A DNA stretch of 31,861 nucleotides from CAVVVS01 sp963751355 (GCA_963751355.1 CAVVVS010000040.1:1-31861), one strand, 5' to 3'; positions 8,293 through 17,441 are shown, numbered from the stretch's first letter. Notes: generated by a model from the letters alone, not told the origin. A program made the numbers and translations.

Positions 8293-8320
8293 TTGCGTAG
8301 AATATTTATAATATTATAAT
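8293..8320 (+). promoter_or_regulatory. candidate sigma-70-type promoter of the rimP-nusA operon
   Basis: TTGCGT at 8293-8298 is separated by 16 bases from TATAAT at 8315-8320. Transcription would start near 8327 and give a leader of about 110 nt before rimP. The region is very A/T-rich, so chance TATAAT matches are common; the position directly ahead of the leader ORF and hairpin supports it. Confidence 0.5.
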
Positions 8321-8346
8321 TAATATAGTAAGAAGTGTATTTGTAA

Positions 8347-8391
8347 ATGGCTAAAGATTCTACGTTTCTTGCTTATTGGATAAAATTGTAG
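8347..8391 (+). CDS. possible 14-codon leader peptide of the rimP operon
   Basis: ATG at 8347 opens a 14-codon frame (MAKDSTFLAYWIKL) ending at TAG 8389-8391. It lies between the candidate promoter and the terminator-like hairpin. Its stop codon falls in the loop of a small stem, TAAAATT at 8381-8387 pairing with AATTTTA at 8393-8399. This order (promoter, short ORF, competing stem, terminator) resembles an attenuator. There is no clear Shine-Dalgarno and a 14-codon ORF can arise by chance, so this is tentative. Confidence 0.25.
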   Translation: MAKDSTFLAYWIKL

Positions 8392-8409
8392 TAATTTTAA
8401 ATTCTTAGT

Positions 8410-8436
8410 TCGCCCTTTATAGGGCGATTTTTATTT
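8410..8436 (+). terminator. terminator-like hairpin abutting rimP (possible attenuator)
   Basis: TCGCCCT at 8410-8416 pairs with AGGGCGA at 8421-8427 around a TTAT loop and is followed by TTTTTATTT. This is a textbook intrinsic terminator, yet the rimP ATG begins at 8439. Transcription of the operon from the upstream promoter must pass it, so it could act as an attenuator or block ribosome access. It could also simply end read-through from the FAH-family gene if the operon promoter were elsewhere. Confidence 0.65.
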
Positions 8437-8438
8437 GT

Positions 8439-8897
8439 ATGGATACATTAGAAAAAAATATAAAAAATATAGCCGGTGAAACAGCCGATAAATACGGCTT
8501 TTTTTTAGTCGACTTGGTTATAAGAGGAAATATTAATAATAGAGTAATCGAAGTATTTGTCGATGGTGAAACCGACGTAACTGCTGAAGATTGTGTAAAA
8601 ATTAGCAGAGAGATAGAAAATCTTCTGGAAAACATTACTTCTCTCGGCTCCTCTTACAGGCTGGACGTATCATCGCCCGGTATTGAACGACCGTTGAAAT
8701 TTCTTAGGCAGTATGTAAAAAACATAAACCGTAATTTTGAAATTTCATATTCAGTGGATAATTCTGCAAAAAAAATTACTGCAAAATTGGTTAAAATTGT
8801 CGGCGAAGACCTCGTTTTTTTATCTAATGATAAAAAAGAAACAATAATTAATTTTAATAACATAAAAAAAGCTAAGGTATTAGTAAGTTTTTCTTAA
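8439..8897 (+). CDS. rimP: ribosome maturation factor RimP
   Basis: This 152-residue cytoplasmic protein helps assemble the 30S subunit. The N-terminal domain carries the family pattern GFFLVDLVIRG, then EVFVDGETDVTAEDCVKISREIE and LDVSSPGIERPLKF, all hallmark RimP segments. The C-terminal Sm-like domain is the last 60 residues. It is first in the rimP-nusA-infB-rbfA-truB order conserved across bacteria, 15 bp before nusA. The ATG lies 11 bp after the hairpin stem and has no Shine-Dalgarno, so translation initiation may be sensitive to that structure. Confidence 0.93.
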   Translation: MDTLEKNIKNIAGETADKYGFFLVDLVIRGNINNRVIEVFVDGETDVTAEDCVKISREIENLLENITSLGSSYRLDVSSPGIERPLKFLRQYVKNINRNFEISYSVDNSAKKITAKLVKIVGEDLVFLSNDKKETIINFNNIKKAKVLVSFS

Positions 8898-8912
8898 CGG
8901 AGGAAATAAGCA

Positions 8913-10160
8913 ATGAACATAGACATTGTTGAGTCCTTTGCCCAAATGGTCAGGGAAAAGGGAGTTGATAAAGATGTATTGGCCGGCATAATAGAAGATA
9001 TTTTTGGTATGCTTGTAAAGAAGAAGTATGGCGAGGAAGCGCATTATGATGTGGTTGTAAATATGGACAGAGGTGATATTGAAATATTTCTTGAGAGGGA
9101 GATTGTTGATGAGGTAACCGATCCTAATTTACAGATTAGTATTGATGAAGTGAATAGACGGGGCAATGAGGAAGAACTTGAGGTCGGTGATGATTTTGTT
9201 GAAGAACTCCAGCTAGCCACTTTTGGCAGAAGATTGATTACTTTGGCAAAGCAGGGATTAAATCAGAGAATACGGGAAATAGAAAAAGAAATTGTATATA
9301 ATGAATATAAAGAACTGCTGGGCGAAATTGTTGTAGGAGATATCTACCAGATTCGTAAAAATGATATTCTGGTAAATCATAACAAAAATGAATTACTTTT
9401 ACCCAGGCATGAACAAATTCCATTTGAAAGATATAAAAAAGGCGATACTGTACGAGCAATTGTAAAAGAAGTAAAAAAGGGAAACAGCGGTCCTCTTATT
9501 ATTATTTCTAGATCTGATAACACATTTTTAAGAAGATTATTCGAAATTGAAATTCCTGAAATATACGACGGAATAATAGAAATAAGGTCAATTGCAAGAG
9601 AACCCGGCGAGAGGGCTAAAGTGGCAGTCGAATCACAGGATGCCAGAATTGATGCCGTTGGTGCATGTGTTGGAATGAAGGGTGTGCGAATCCATGCAAT
9701 TGTTAGAGAATTAAATAACGAAAACATTGATGTTATAAGCTATTCGGAAGACCCGATAACTTTTATCCAAAAATCATTGGCACCGGCTAAACTTAAAAAA
9801 ATTGAAGTCGACACGGCAGATCTAAAAGCTGTTGTTACCGCCGATAGTGACCAGGTCTCACTAATTGTTGGGAGAAATGGTGTTAATATTAGACTTGCAA
9901 TGAAATTGACCGGTTACGAAATTGAAATATTGAGAGAAGAAAAACCGTTTGAGGAATACGAAGAAGATATCGAATTAATTGATTTGAAAGAGGAATTGGG
10001 TGCCGATGTTTATGAAACCTTAATTAATAATCGTTACGATACGGCTGTGGAAGTATTACAAGCAGGCCCTCAGAAGTTAAAAGAGATTGATAGCTTTGAT
10101 GATGAAAAAATAGCTGAAATTATTGAAATTATTAAATCTCAGTTCGAAGAAGAGGATTAG
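8913..10160 (+). CDS. nusA: transcription termination/antitermination factor NusA
   Basis: NusA binds RNA polymerase and nascent RNA and controls pausing, termination and rRNA antitermination. At 415 residues it shows an N-terminal polymerase-binding domain (about 1-125), an S1 domain (about 135-200, with LPRHEQIPFERYKKGD), and paired KH domains (about 225-345, with DAVGACVGMKGVRIHAIVREL and the second KH loop IVGRNGVNIRLAMKLTGY). A short C-terminal helix-hairpin-helix tail ends in EEED. A strong GGAGG at 8899-8903 sets the start. It follows rimP closely and precedes infB by 21 bp. NusA often regulates its own operon, which is relevant to the hairpin ahead of rimP. Confidence 0.95.
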   Translation: MNIDIVESFAQMVREKGVDKDVLAGIIEDIFGMLVKKKYGEEAHYDVVVNMDRGDIEIFLEREIVDEVTDPNLQISIDEVNRRGNEEELEVGDDFVEELQLATFGRRLITLAKQGLNQRIREIEKEIVYNEYKELLGEIVVGDIYQIRKNDILVNHNKNELLLPRHEQIPFERYKKGDTVRAIVKEVKKGNSGPLIIISRSDNTFLRRLFEIEIPEIYDGIIEIRSIAREPGERAKVAVESQDARIDAVGACVGMKGVRIHAIVRELNNENIDVISYSEDPITFIQKSLAPAKLKKIEVDTADLKAVVTADSDQVSLIVGRNGVNIRLAMKLTGYEIEILREEKPFEEYEEDIELIDLKEELGADVYETLINNRYDTAVEVLQAGPQKLKEIDSFDDEKIAEIIEIIKSQFEEED

Positions 10161-10181
10161 TATAATAATAGGTAATTGAAA

Positions 10182-12823
10182 ATGCCCGAAACGAAATCGA
10201 AAAAACTACGTCTATACAAACTAGCTTCCGAATACAATTTATCCGCGGAGGCTCTCATCGAATTCTTGCAAAAGAAGGGGCATGTGGTTAAATCGCATAT
10301 GTCTATGCTTTCCGATGAAATGTTATCAGATATTCAAGATCATTTTAAAAAAGATATTGAAAAAGCTGAGAAACATTATAAAAAAATTGCTGAGTTTAAT
10401 AAAAAAAGAGCGGAAAAATCGGAAGAAGAAAAAACAGTAAAAATAGAAGAACCGGAAGCTGTTGAAGAAACCCCAAAAGTTGAAGAACCGGAAGTTGAAG
10501 AAGTGCCGGTAGAATCTTCCGCCGAGGTTGAGGAAGTTGAAGTAAAACCAGAGGAAACGTCTGTCGAAGCCGAAGAAAAGAAAGAAGAAGTATTAGAGGA
10601 AGCAAAAGAAAAGCCAAAGAAAGAAGAATCGCAGATAGAAGAAGAGCCGCAAAAAGAGGAGAATAAAGGATTTGTTTCACCTAAAGATTCTGAAGCTAAT
10701 AAGAAAAAAGGTCTCAAGGTTATCGGTAAGATAGATCTCGATGAGGATAAAAAGCAAAAAGAGAGAACAGGGAAAAAGAGGAGCGGGACGATAAGACTAA
10801 AACAACAAAAGAACCAGTTAAAAAGAAAAAGCGAACTAAAGCCAAGAAAAAATCGAAAGAATTTACAGACGATGCGCCGGTTACAAAGAAGAAAAGAAGA
10901 GCTAAAAAATTTGAAATTGATCAAAAAGAGGTAGAAGAGGCAATAAGAAAAACTCTTTTAAGTATGGATGACTCTTCCTCTAGTTCAGGCAGAGCAAGTG
11001 TAAGGAAGAAAAAACGAAAAGAGAGAGAAGCCGAGGAAGAGAAACGCCAGGAATTAAAATCCCAGGAAAAGAATAAAATAAAGGTTACCGAATTTATAGC
11101 TGTAAATGAGTTAGCCAATCTTATGGAAGTTCCGGTCAGCGATGTAATATCCAAATGTATTGAGCTGGGAATTATGGTTTCTATCAATCAAAGACTTGAT
11201 GTTGAAACTATTACACTGGTTGCGGATGAATTTGGTTTTGATGTAGAGATTCAGGAGGAATATACCTCCGAAGTGCTTGAAGATATTAAAGACGATCCGG
11301 AAACTCTTCAATTCCGGTCGCCTGTTGTAACTATTATGGGACATGTTGACCACGGTAAAACATCGTTGCTTGATTATATAAGAAACACAAATGTTGTTGC
11401 CGGCGAAGCAGGCGGTATTACACAACACATTGGTGCATATAAGGTTGGTGTCGGAGACGGAAAGTATATTGCATTTCTTGATACCCCCGGTCATGAAGCT
11501 TTTACTGCAATGAGAGCCCGCGGCGCAAAATTGACGGATATTGTTGTACTCGTGGTTGCTGCCGATGATGCTGTTATGCCGCAAACTGTTGAGGCTATAA
11601 ATCATGCTCAGGCGGCAGGTGTGCCCATTGTTATTGCAATTAATAAAATTGATAAACCTGGTGCAAATACCGAAAAAATTAAACAACAACTTGCCGATAG
11701 AAATGTTTTAGTCGAAGAATGGGGCGGTAAATATCAATCCGTTGAAATTTCTGCGAAGTCGGGTTTAAATATTGATTCACTTATGGAAAAGATACTTCTT
11801 GAAGCAGAAATCCTGGATCTTAAAGCAAATCCCGACAGGCAAGCTAGAGGAGTAGTAGTAGAATCGGAACTTGATAAAGGAAGAGGAATTACAGGTACTA
11901 TTTTAGTACAAAAGGGTACTCTACGGATAGGAGATCCGTTTGTAGCCGGAAACTTCCAGGGCAAAGTTCGTGCAATGTTCGATGAGCGGGGTAATAAAGT
12001 GAAGGAGGCTCCCCCGTCCACCCCTGTTCTTGTATTAGGTTTTGAAGGAGCTCCTCAGGCAGGTGATACATTTGTAGTTGTGGAATCCGAAAGACAAGCA
12101 AGGGAAATTGGACTAAAGAGGCAGCAGCTTAAGAGAGAGCAGGATCAAAAGCAAGTACATCATGTTACTCTCGATGAAATTGCCAAACAGATTAGTATCG
12201 GCGGAGTGAAGGAATTACCGCTTATTGTTAAAGGCGATGTCGACGGCTCGGTTGAAGCTTTATCTGATTCGTTAATGAAGCTTTCTAATGAAGAGGTAAT
12301 TGTAAAAGTGATTCATAAAGGAGTCGGAGGTATTTCAGAAAGCGATGTCCTTTTGGCATCTGCCTCCAATGCAATCATAATCGGTTTCCATGTCCGCCCG
12401 AACATAAATGCAAGGAAGTTGGCGGAAACCCAAAACGTAGATGTTAGAATTTACAGTGTTATTTATGATGCGATAAATGAAGTAAAATCGGCTCTTGAAG
12501 GATTATTATCTCCTGTACTCAGTGAGGAAGTAGTTGGTACGCTTGAAATTAGGGACACATTTAAAGTTCCTAAATCAGGTACCGTAGCCGGCTGTTATGT
12601 ACAGGAAGGAAGAATTGCCCGTAACAGTAAAGTACGTTTAATCAGAGAGGGCATTGTAGTACATGAAGGCGAGATAGGATCATTAAAAAGATTTAAAGAC
12701 GATGTTAGAGAAGTTGATGCAGGTTATGAATGCGGATTGAATGTAGCAAATTATAACGATATTAAAGTAGGCGATATTATAGAAGCTTACAAGATAGTTG
12801 AGACAAAGAAAAAACTGCAGTAG
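10182..12823 (+). CDS. infB: translation initiation factor IF-2, with an apparent frameshift
   Basis: IF-2 is the GTPase that places initiator tRNA on the ribosome. The N-terminal part (10182 onward; IF-2 N domain KLRLYKLASEYNLSAEALIEFLQ, then an acidic/lysine-rich linker) runs in frame 0 to a stop at 10932-10934. The remainder is in the -1 frame, open from 10751, and includes ATG 10964. It carries a second N-domain (FIAVNELANLMEVPVSDVIS), the G domain (GHVDHGKT, DTPGH, NKID) and the C-terminal domains to 12823. Composition switches to the -1 frame near 10751-10790, where three A5 runs lie (10749-10753, 10756-10760, 10773-10777). A missing base is the simplest explanation; programmed -1 slippage or separate translation from 10964 are alternatives. 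The start chosen is ATG 10182; a TTG at 10176 would add two residues. Confidence 0.9.
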
Positions 12824-12880
12824 AATTTGTTGATTTAGGTTTGCGAAAAATGATCAAACTGCACAAAAGGAGTTGAAGAG

Positions 12881-13237
12881 ATGTCTCATAGAATAGATAA
12901 AGTTGAAAATTTAATAAAAGAAGAAATTAGTCTAATATTCTTATATAAGTTGAATGATCCGGCTTTAGGTTTTATCACCATTACTTCGGTAAAAGTGAGC
13001 CCGGATTTAAAGATTGCTAAAATTTATCTTTCCGTTTTTGAAAGGGAAAAACGGGAAACCGTTCTGGAGAAGGTTAAATCCTTATCGGGTTTTATCCGCT
13101 CCGAGCTTACCTCAAGAATCAGGATCAGGTTTGTTCCCGAATTAAAGTTTTTTATTGATGATACCCTGGATTATGTAGAAAAAATTGAAGGACTAATTAA
13201 GAAGATACACGAAGATGATAACAAGGGAAACGATTGA
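12881..13237 (+). CDS. rbfA: 30S ribosome-binding factor RbfA
   Basis: RbfA is a small cold-shock-related 30S maturation factor with a KH-like fold. The 118-residue product begins RIDKVENLIKEEIS and contains the family core LGFITITSVKVSPDLKIAKIYLSVF and the C-terminal RIRFVPELKFFIDDTLDY. AAGGAG at 12867-12872 gives a clear start. It lies 57 bp after infB, and its end overlaps the truB start by 23 bp, which suggests translational coupling. Confidence 0.94.
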   Translation: MSHRIDKVENLIKEEISLIFLYKLNDPALGFITITSVKVSPDLKIAKIYLSVFEREKRETVLEKVKSLSGFIRSELTSRIRIRFVPELKFFIDDTLDYVEKIEGLIKKIHEDDNKGND

Positions 13238-13934
13238 TTATTCACATATCGATTTCCGCGAGGGCGAGGTATTATTAATTGATAAGCCAGCACAATGGAG
13301 TTCATTTAAGGTCGTGCACGAAGTCAGAAAAATTACCGGGGTTAAAAAGGTAGGACATGCAGGTACTCTGGATCCGGCTGCCACGGGTTTATTGATCTTA
13401 TGTACCGGGAAAAAAACTAAAGAAATATATAAATACCAGGAACAAAGTAAAACTTATTCCGGAACAATATTACTAGGCAAATCTACTCCATCGATGGATT
13501 TAGAAACTGCGGTAATAAAAGAAATGCCTTATGAGCATATCTCTGAAACTGATATTTTTACTGTTAAAGAACAACTTAGCGGGATGATTGAACAAATTCC
13601 GCCAATGTACTCGGCAGTAAAATTTAAAGGAACGAATCTTTATAAATTAGCTCGAAAGGGTAAAACGGTTGAAAGAGAACCGCGTAAAGTAACAGTGTAC
13701 AGATTCGATATTACTAGTATAAAACTACCGGAAATTAATTTTGAAATAGATTGCTCTAAAGGCACTTATATAAGAGTGATTGCGAATGATTTTGGTGAAA
13801 AGTTGGGCTGTGGAGCAGTTTTGATTAATTTGCGAAGGACTAACATCGGCAATTATTCAGTCGAGAATGCGATTTCAGTACAAGAATTTAGGGCCCGGTT
13901 TAGCATTTTGGAAAAACATGATTCGAGCCTATAA
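13215..13934 (+). CDS. truB: tRNA pseudouridine-55 synthase TruB
   Basis: TruB converts U55 in the T-loop of tRNAs to pseudouridine. The 239-residue protein has the start motif GEVLLIDKPAQWSSF, the catalytic-Asp motif GHAGTLDPAATGLL (Asp53), the Tyr motif KTYSGTILLG and the segment QIPPMYSAVKFKG. It ends with a reduced C-terminal region (GTYIRVIANDFGEKLGCGA then about 50 residues), shorter than in E. coli and without an evident PUA domain, as in many Bacteroidota relatives. The ATG lies inside the rbfA 3' end. Confidence 0.94.
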   Translation: MITRETIDYSHIDFREGEVLLIDKPAQWSSFKVVHEVRKITGVKKVGHAGTLDPAATGLLILCTGKKTKEIYKYQEQSKTYSGTILLGKSTPSMDLETAVIKEMPYEHISETDIFTVKEQLSGMIEQIPPMYSAVKFKGTNLYKLARKGKTVEREPRKVTVYRFDITSIKLPEINFEIDCSKGTYIRVIANDFGEKLGCGAVLINLRRTNIGNYSVENAISVQEFRARFSILEKHDSSL

Positions 13935-14029
13935 ATTTATTTAGTAAGGTGTTAGAGGTGGTTGTAAAATTTCTTTTTCAAGTTAAAAAAACGTATATTA
14001 ATTAGATATAGTTTGGATAAAATTTTGTT

Positions 14030-14977
14030 ATGGAAGTATTTGAAAGCTTATCAAAAGTAACAAACGATAAAAATACGGTAGTTACTTTGGGTACTTTCGA
14101 TGGTGTTCATTTAGGACATCGAAAGATCATTGAAATGATGAGGAAGAAATCTGAGCAATTAACAGGTAGGAATTTTCTTATAACATTTCACCCGCATCCG
14201 CGTAAGGTAGTTTCTAAAGGTAATAATAACATAAAACTATTAACTACTCAAAGTGAAAAAATTGCTCTGTTTGAGACACTCGGTATTGAAAACCTTTTGG
14301 TCATCAATTTTACAAAAGAATTTTCTCAATTAACTTATGATGAGTTCTTTGAAAATTATATTATAAAAGGTATCGGACTTAAAGAAATAGTAATCGGATA
14401 CGATCATCATTTTGGTAAAGGAAGAAGCGGTAATGCCGATAAATTAAGGGAGATAGGTGCTAAACACGATTTTAAGGTTACAGCTGTAGATGCGGTAAAC
14501 ATCGGTGATGTATCTGTCAGCAGTACTAAAATAAGAAATGCCCTTATAGAAGGAGATATTAAAAAAGCAAATTCCTATTTGGGAAGGTACTACTCATTCG
14601 GGGGTACGGTTATTAAAGGTGATGAAAGAGGCAGGTCATTAGGTTTTCCTACCGCAAACCTGAAACCGGAGGACGAGGATAAGCTTTTTCCGGCAATAGG
14701 TATCTATGCCGTCGAATGTTTTATAGAAGGAATCAAACATTTAGGAGTGATGAGTATCGGTAAAAGACCAACTTTTTATGATTCTGGCAAAGTTACTACC
14801 GAAGTTTATATACTCGATTTTAATAAAGATATTTACGGAAAATTTGTAACAGTAAATGTAGTTGAAAGAATTCGCGGAGAAGAGAAGTATTCTTCTGCCG
14901 ATGAATTGGTTGAACAAATGAAAAAAGATACACAAGCCGGCTTAGAAATTTTGAGCAGGCAGGTCCGGCAAAATTGA
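14030..14977 (+). CDS. ribF: bifunctional riboflavin kinase/FAD synthetase RibF
   Basis: RibF phosphorylates riboflavin to FMN and adenylylates FMN to FAD. The 315-residue protein has both halves. The nucleotidyltransferase domain (about 1-175) carries TLGTFDGVHLGHRK and the SSTKIR motif. The C-terminal flavokinase domain (about 180-310) carries the GDERGRSLGFPTANL loop. It lies 95 bp after truB and before rpsO, a common arrangement. The A/T-rich gap before it could hold an internal promoter but none is convincing. No FMN riboswitch is visible. Confidence 0.95.
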   Translation: MEVFESLSKVTNDKNTVVTLGTFDGVHLGHRKIIEMMRKKSEQLTGRNFLITFHPHPRKVVSKGNNNIKLLTTQSEKIALFETLGIENLLVINFTKEFSQLTYDEFFENYIIKGIGLKEIVIGYDHHFGKGRSGNADKLREIGAKHDFKVTAVDAVNIGDVSVSSTKIRNALIEGDIKKANSYLGRYYSFGGTVIKGDERGRSLGFPTANLKPEDEDKLFPAIGIYAVECFIEGIKHLGVMSIGKRPTFYDSGKVTTEVYILDFNKDIYGKFVTVNVVERIRGEEKYSSADELVEQMKKDTQAGLEILSRQVRQN

Positions 14978-14996
14978 AATTTAACAAATAATTGAT

Positions 14997-15027
14997 CCCG
15001 GTTAATTCTGGGGTTATATCGTATAAC
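14997..15027 (+). promoter_or_regulatory. paired hairpins in the rpsO leader (possible S15 autoregulation site)
   Basis: In the 68-bp gap before rpsO, CCCGG at 14997-15001 pairs with CTGGG at 15008-15012 (one G-U pair). Immediately after, GTTATA at 15013-15018 pairs with TATAAC at 15022-15027. The Shine-Dalgarno AAGGAT and ATG follow within 20 bases. In several bacteria S15 represses its own mRNA by binding a structured leader, often with a G-U/G-C motif like its rRNA site. That this leader does so is inference. Confidence 0.35.
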
Positions 15028-15045
15028 AAAACAAGGATAGGTCAA

Positions 15046-15309
15046 ATGACAAAAGAAGAAAAATTTGAGATAATCAAAAAATTCGGTGAAAACGAAAAAG
15101 ATTCGGGTAAATCTGAAGTGCAGATTGCTTTATTAACCAAAAACATAAATGATCTCACACAACATTTTAACGTACACAAAAAAGATCATCATTCAAGAAG
15201 GGGGTTAATGATGATGGTAGGTAAAAGAAGAAGATTGCTTGATTATCTTGCTAAAAAAGATATTAATAGGTACAGAACAGTAATTAAAGAATTGAATATT
15301 AGAAAGTAA
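15046..15309 (+). CDS. rpsO: 30S ribosomal protein S15
   Basis: S15 binds 16S rRNA in the platform early in assembly. The 87-residue protein has the signature HHSRRGLMMMVGKRRRLLDYL and the helix EVQIALLTKNINDLTQHFN. I chose ATG 15046 because the family begins at MTKEEKF and AAGGAT lies just upstream; an in-frame ATG at 14992 would add 18 residues unlike any S15. It is 13 bp ahead of pnp, the usual rpsO-pnp pair. Confidence 0.97.
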   Translation: MTKEEKFEIIKKFGENEKDSGKSEVQIALLTKNINDLTQHFNVHKKDHHSRRGLMMMVGKRRRLLDYLAKKDINRYRTVIKELNIRK

Positions 15310-15322
15310 AAGGTATTAAAAA

Positions 15323-17434
15323 ATGATAGTTCTGAAAGAAATTGAAATAAGCGGAAAGAAATTTTCAATTGAAACAGGCCGTTTTGCTAAACAAGCTAAT
15401 GGTTCTGTAATGATCAGGTACGGAGACACAATGGTTCTAGTAACTGCAGTTGCAGCCGAAGAGGCAAAAGAAGATCAGAATTTTTTCCCGCTTCAGGTCG
15501 AATATCGAGAAAAAAGCTCGGCTGCCGGAAAATTCCCCGGTGGTTATATCAAAAGAGAAGGGAGACCGTCTGAAAAGGAAATTCTAAGCGCCCGCTTAGT
15601 TGACCGCCCAATCAGACCGCTTTTTCCGGATAATTTTAAAAATGAAACTCAGATAGTTGCATTTGTATTTTCTCACGACGGTGAGAATGATGCTGATGTA
15701 TTAGCTGCCGTTGGTGCTTCGGCTGCGCTTACAATTTCGAATATTCCCTTTGCAGGGCCGATTGCGGAGATTAGAGTAGGCAAAATTAATAACGAGTTTG
15801 TAGCTAATCCCACATTTCAACAATTGAAGGAAAGCGATCTTGAATTGGTAGTTGCCGGAACGGAAGATTCGATTTTGATGGTCGAAGGTGAGTCTCATGA
15901 AGTATCTGAAGATGATTTGTTGGAGGCATTAAGATTTGCGCAAGGTGAAATTAAAAAACTTGTTCAGGTTCAGAAAGAATTAAGAGAAGCGGTGAACACT
16001 CCGAAAATGGAAGTGCCGGTGAAGGAAATTGATGCTGAATTAAAATCAGAAGTTTATCAATTGTCCGAAGAAAAATTCAAGGAGATAGTTTATTCGGTTT
16101 TAACAAAAGATGAAAGAAGCAGTAAAAACAAAGAACTGGCTACTTTTATACAGGAATCTTTAGCCGAAAAATTTCCTGAACAGGAAAAAGTTATCGCTGA
16201 AATCCTTCACGATATGGAAAAAGATTTAATGCGGAAAAGAATTTTAGAAGAAGGATTGCGGCTGGACGGAAGAAATACTAAGCAGGTACGTCCAATCTCC
16301 ATTGAAGTTGGGTTTTTACCGCGAACTCACGGATCGGCATTATTTACGAGAGGTGAAACTCAAAGTTTAACCACAATAACTCTTGGAACCAAAAACGACG
16401 AACAAACGGTAGACGGACTGCAGGAGGAATATTCAAAAAAATTCATGCTGCATTACAACTTTCCTCCGTTTAGTGTCGGTGAAGTAGGCAGAATGACCGG
16501 TGTGGGAAGAAGAGAAATCGGTCACGGCAACCTTGCCGAAAGAGCATTAAAAATGATGATGCCGGCCGAAACTGATTTCCCTTATACAGTGCGAGTAATT
16601 TCGGATATTTTGGAATCTAACGGATCTTCTTCGATGGCTACCGTATGTGCCGGTGCTCTTGGATTAATGGACGCAGGCGTACCGTTGAAAAAACCTGTTG
16701 CGGGAATTGCGATGGGTTTAATCAAAGAAGACGAAAAATTTTCTATCCTGACGGATATATTAGGAAATGAAGATCATCTTGGTGATATGGATTTTAAAGT
16801 TGCCGGTACCGCGGAAGGAATAACCGCTTTTCAAATGGATATTAAAATCCAGGGCATTTCATTCGAAATTATGGAAAAGGCACTAATCCAGGCTAAAGAA
16901 GGAAGAATGCATATACTCGGTTTAATGAACGAAGCTATCAGCGAGCCGAGACAATCTCTTTCGTCTTACGCTCCAAGACTGATTACAATGAGAGTTGAAA
17001 CTGACCAAATCGGTTTGATAATAGGACCCGGCGGAAAAACAATTCAAGGTATGCAGCGTCTGTTCGGGGTCGATATTAATATTGATGACGACGGCACCGT
17101 TAACATTGCTTCCCCAAACCGGGATAATGCAGTAAAGTGTAAAGAATATATTAAAAAATTAACCGCTACCCCCGAGGTCGGAGAAATATACGACGGGGTT
17201 ATCACCAAATTAATGGACTTTGGTGCATTTGTGGAAATTTTACCCGGTAAAGAAGGGCTGCTTCACATTTCCCAGATCGACAATAAGAGAGTAAATAAAG
17301 TATCCGATTATTTTAAGCAAGGCGACAAGGTTACCGTGAAGCTTTTAAAAATTGAAAACGGCAAATACTCGCTGAGCAGAAAAGAACTCCTGAATAATAA
17401 TAGTAACGAACCGAATTCTGCTGCACAAAAATAA
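15323..17434 (+). CDS. pnp: polyribonucleotide nucleotidyltransferase (PNPase)
   Basis: PNPase degrades RNA 3' to 5' with phosphate and is a core RNA-decay enzyme. At 703 residues it has full length: a first RNase PH domain (KSSAAGKFPGGYIKREGRPSEKE split across its core), an all-helical linker, a second RNase PH domain with the catalytic acids in GDMDFKVAGT, a KH domain (IGLIIGPGGKTIQGMQ) and an S1 domain (GVITKLMDFGAFVEILPGKE) before a short polar tail. It is last in the operon and is followed by a strong hairpin. In many bacteria pnp mRNA is autoregulated; no specific site is evident in the 13-bp gap after rpsO. Confidence 0.97.
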   Translation: MIVLKEIEISGKKFSIETGRFAKQANGSVMIRYGDTMVLVTAVAAEEAKEDQNFFPLQVEYREKSSAAGKFPGGYIKREGRPSEKEILSARLVDRPIRPLFPDNFKNETQIVAFVFSHDGENDADVLAAVGASAALTISNIPFAGPIAEIRVGKINNEFVANPTFQQLKESDLELVVAGTEDSILMVEGESHEVSEDDLLEALRFAQGEIKKLVQVQKELREAVNTPKMEVPVKEIDAELKSEVYQLSEEKFKEIVYSVLTKDERSSKNKELATFIQESLAEKFPEQEKVIAEILHDMEKDLMRKRILEEGLRLDGRNTKQVRPISIEVGFLPRTHGSALFTRGETQSLTTITLGTKNDEQTVDGLQEEYSKKFMLHYNFPPFSVGEVGRMTGVGRREIGHGNLAERALKMMMPAETDFPYTVRVISDILESNGSSSMATVCAGALGLMDAGVPLKKPVAGIAMGLIKEDEKFSILTDILGNEDHLGDMDFKVAGTAEGITAFQMDIKIQGISFEIMEKALIQAKEGRMHILGLMNEAISEPRQSLSSYAPRLITMRVETDQIGLIIGPGGKTIQGMQRLFGVDINIDDDGTVNIASPNRDNAVKCKEYIKKLTATPEVGEIYDGVITKLMDFGAFVEILPGKEGLLHISQIDNKRVNKVSDYFKQGDKVTVKLLKIENGKYSLSRKELLNNNSNEPNSAAQK

Positions 17435-17441
17435 ATTTTTT

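Larger units (their letters stand above)
8126..8438. other. gap before rimP carrying the operon's promoter and leader
   Basis: No standard gene is visible in these 313 bp. They hold the candidate promoter (8293-8320), a possible leader peptide (8347-8391) and the terminator-like hairpin (8410-8436), each listed separately. No tRNA is found here, unlike the metY that precedes rimP in E. coli. Confidence 0.5.

Noticed and set aside
10376..10924. 182-codon minus-strand ORF rich in Ser and Phe
   Set aside because: It is the antisense of the Glu/Lys-rich IF-2 linker; such codons give Ser/Phe/Leu runs on the other strand.
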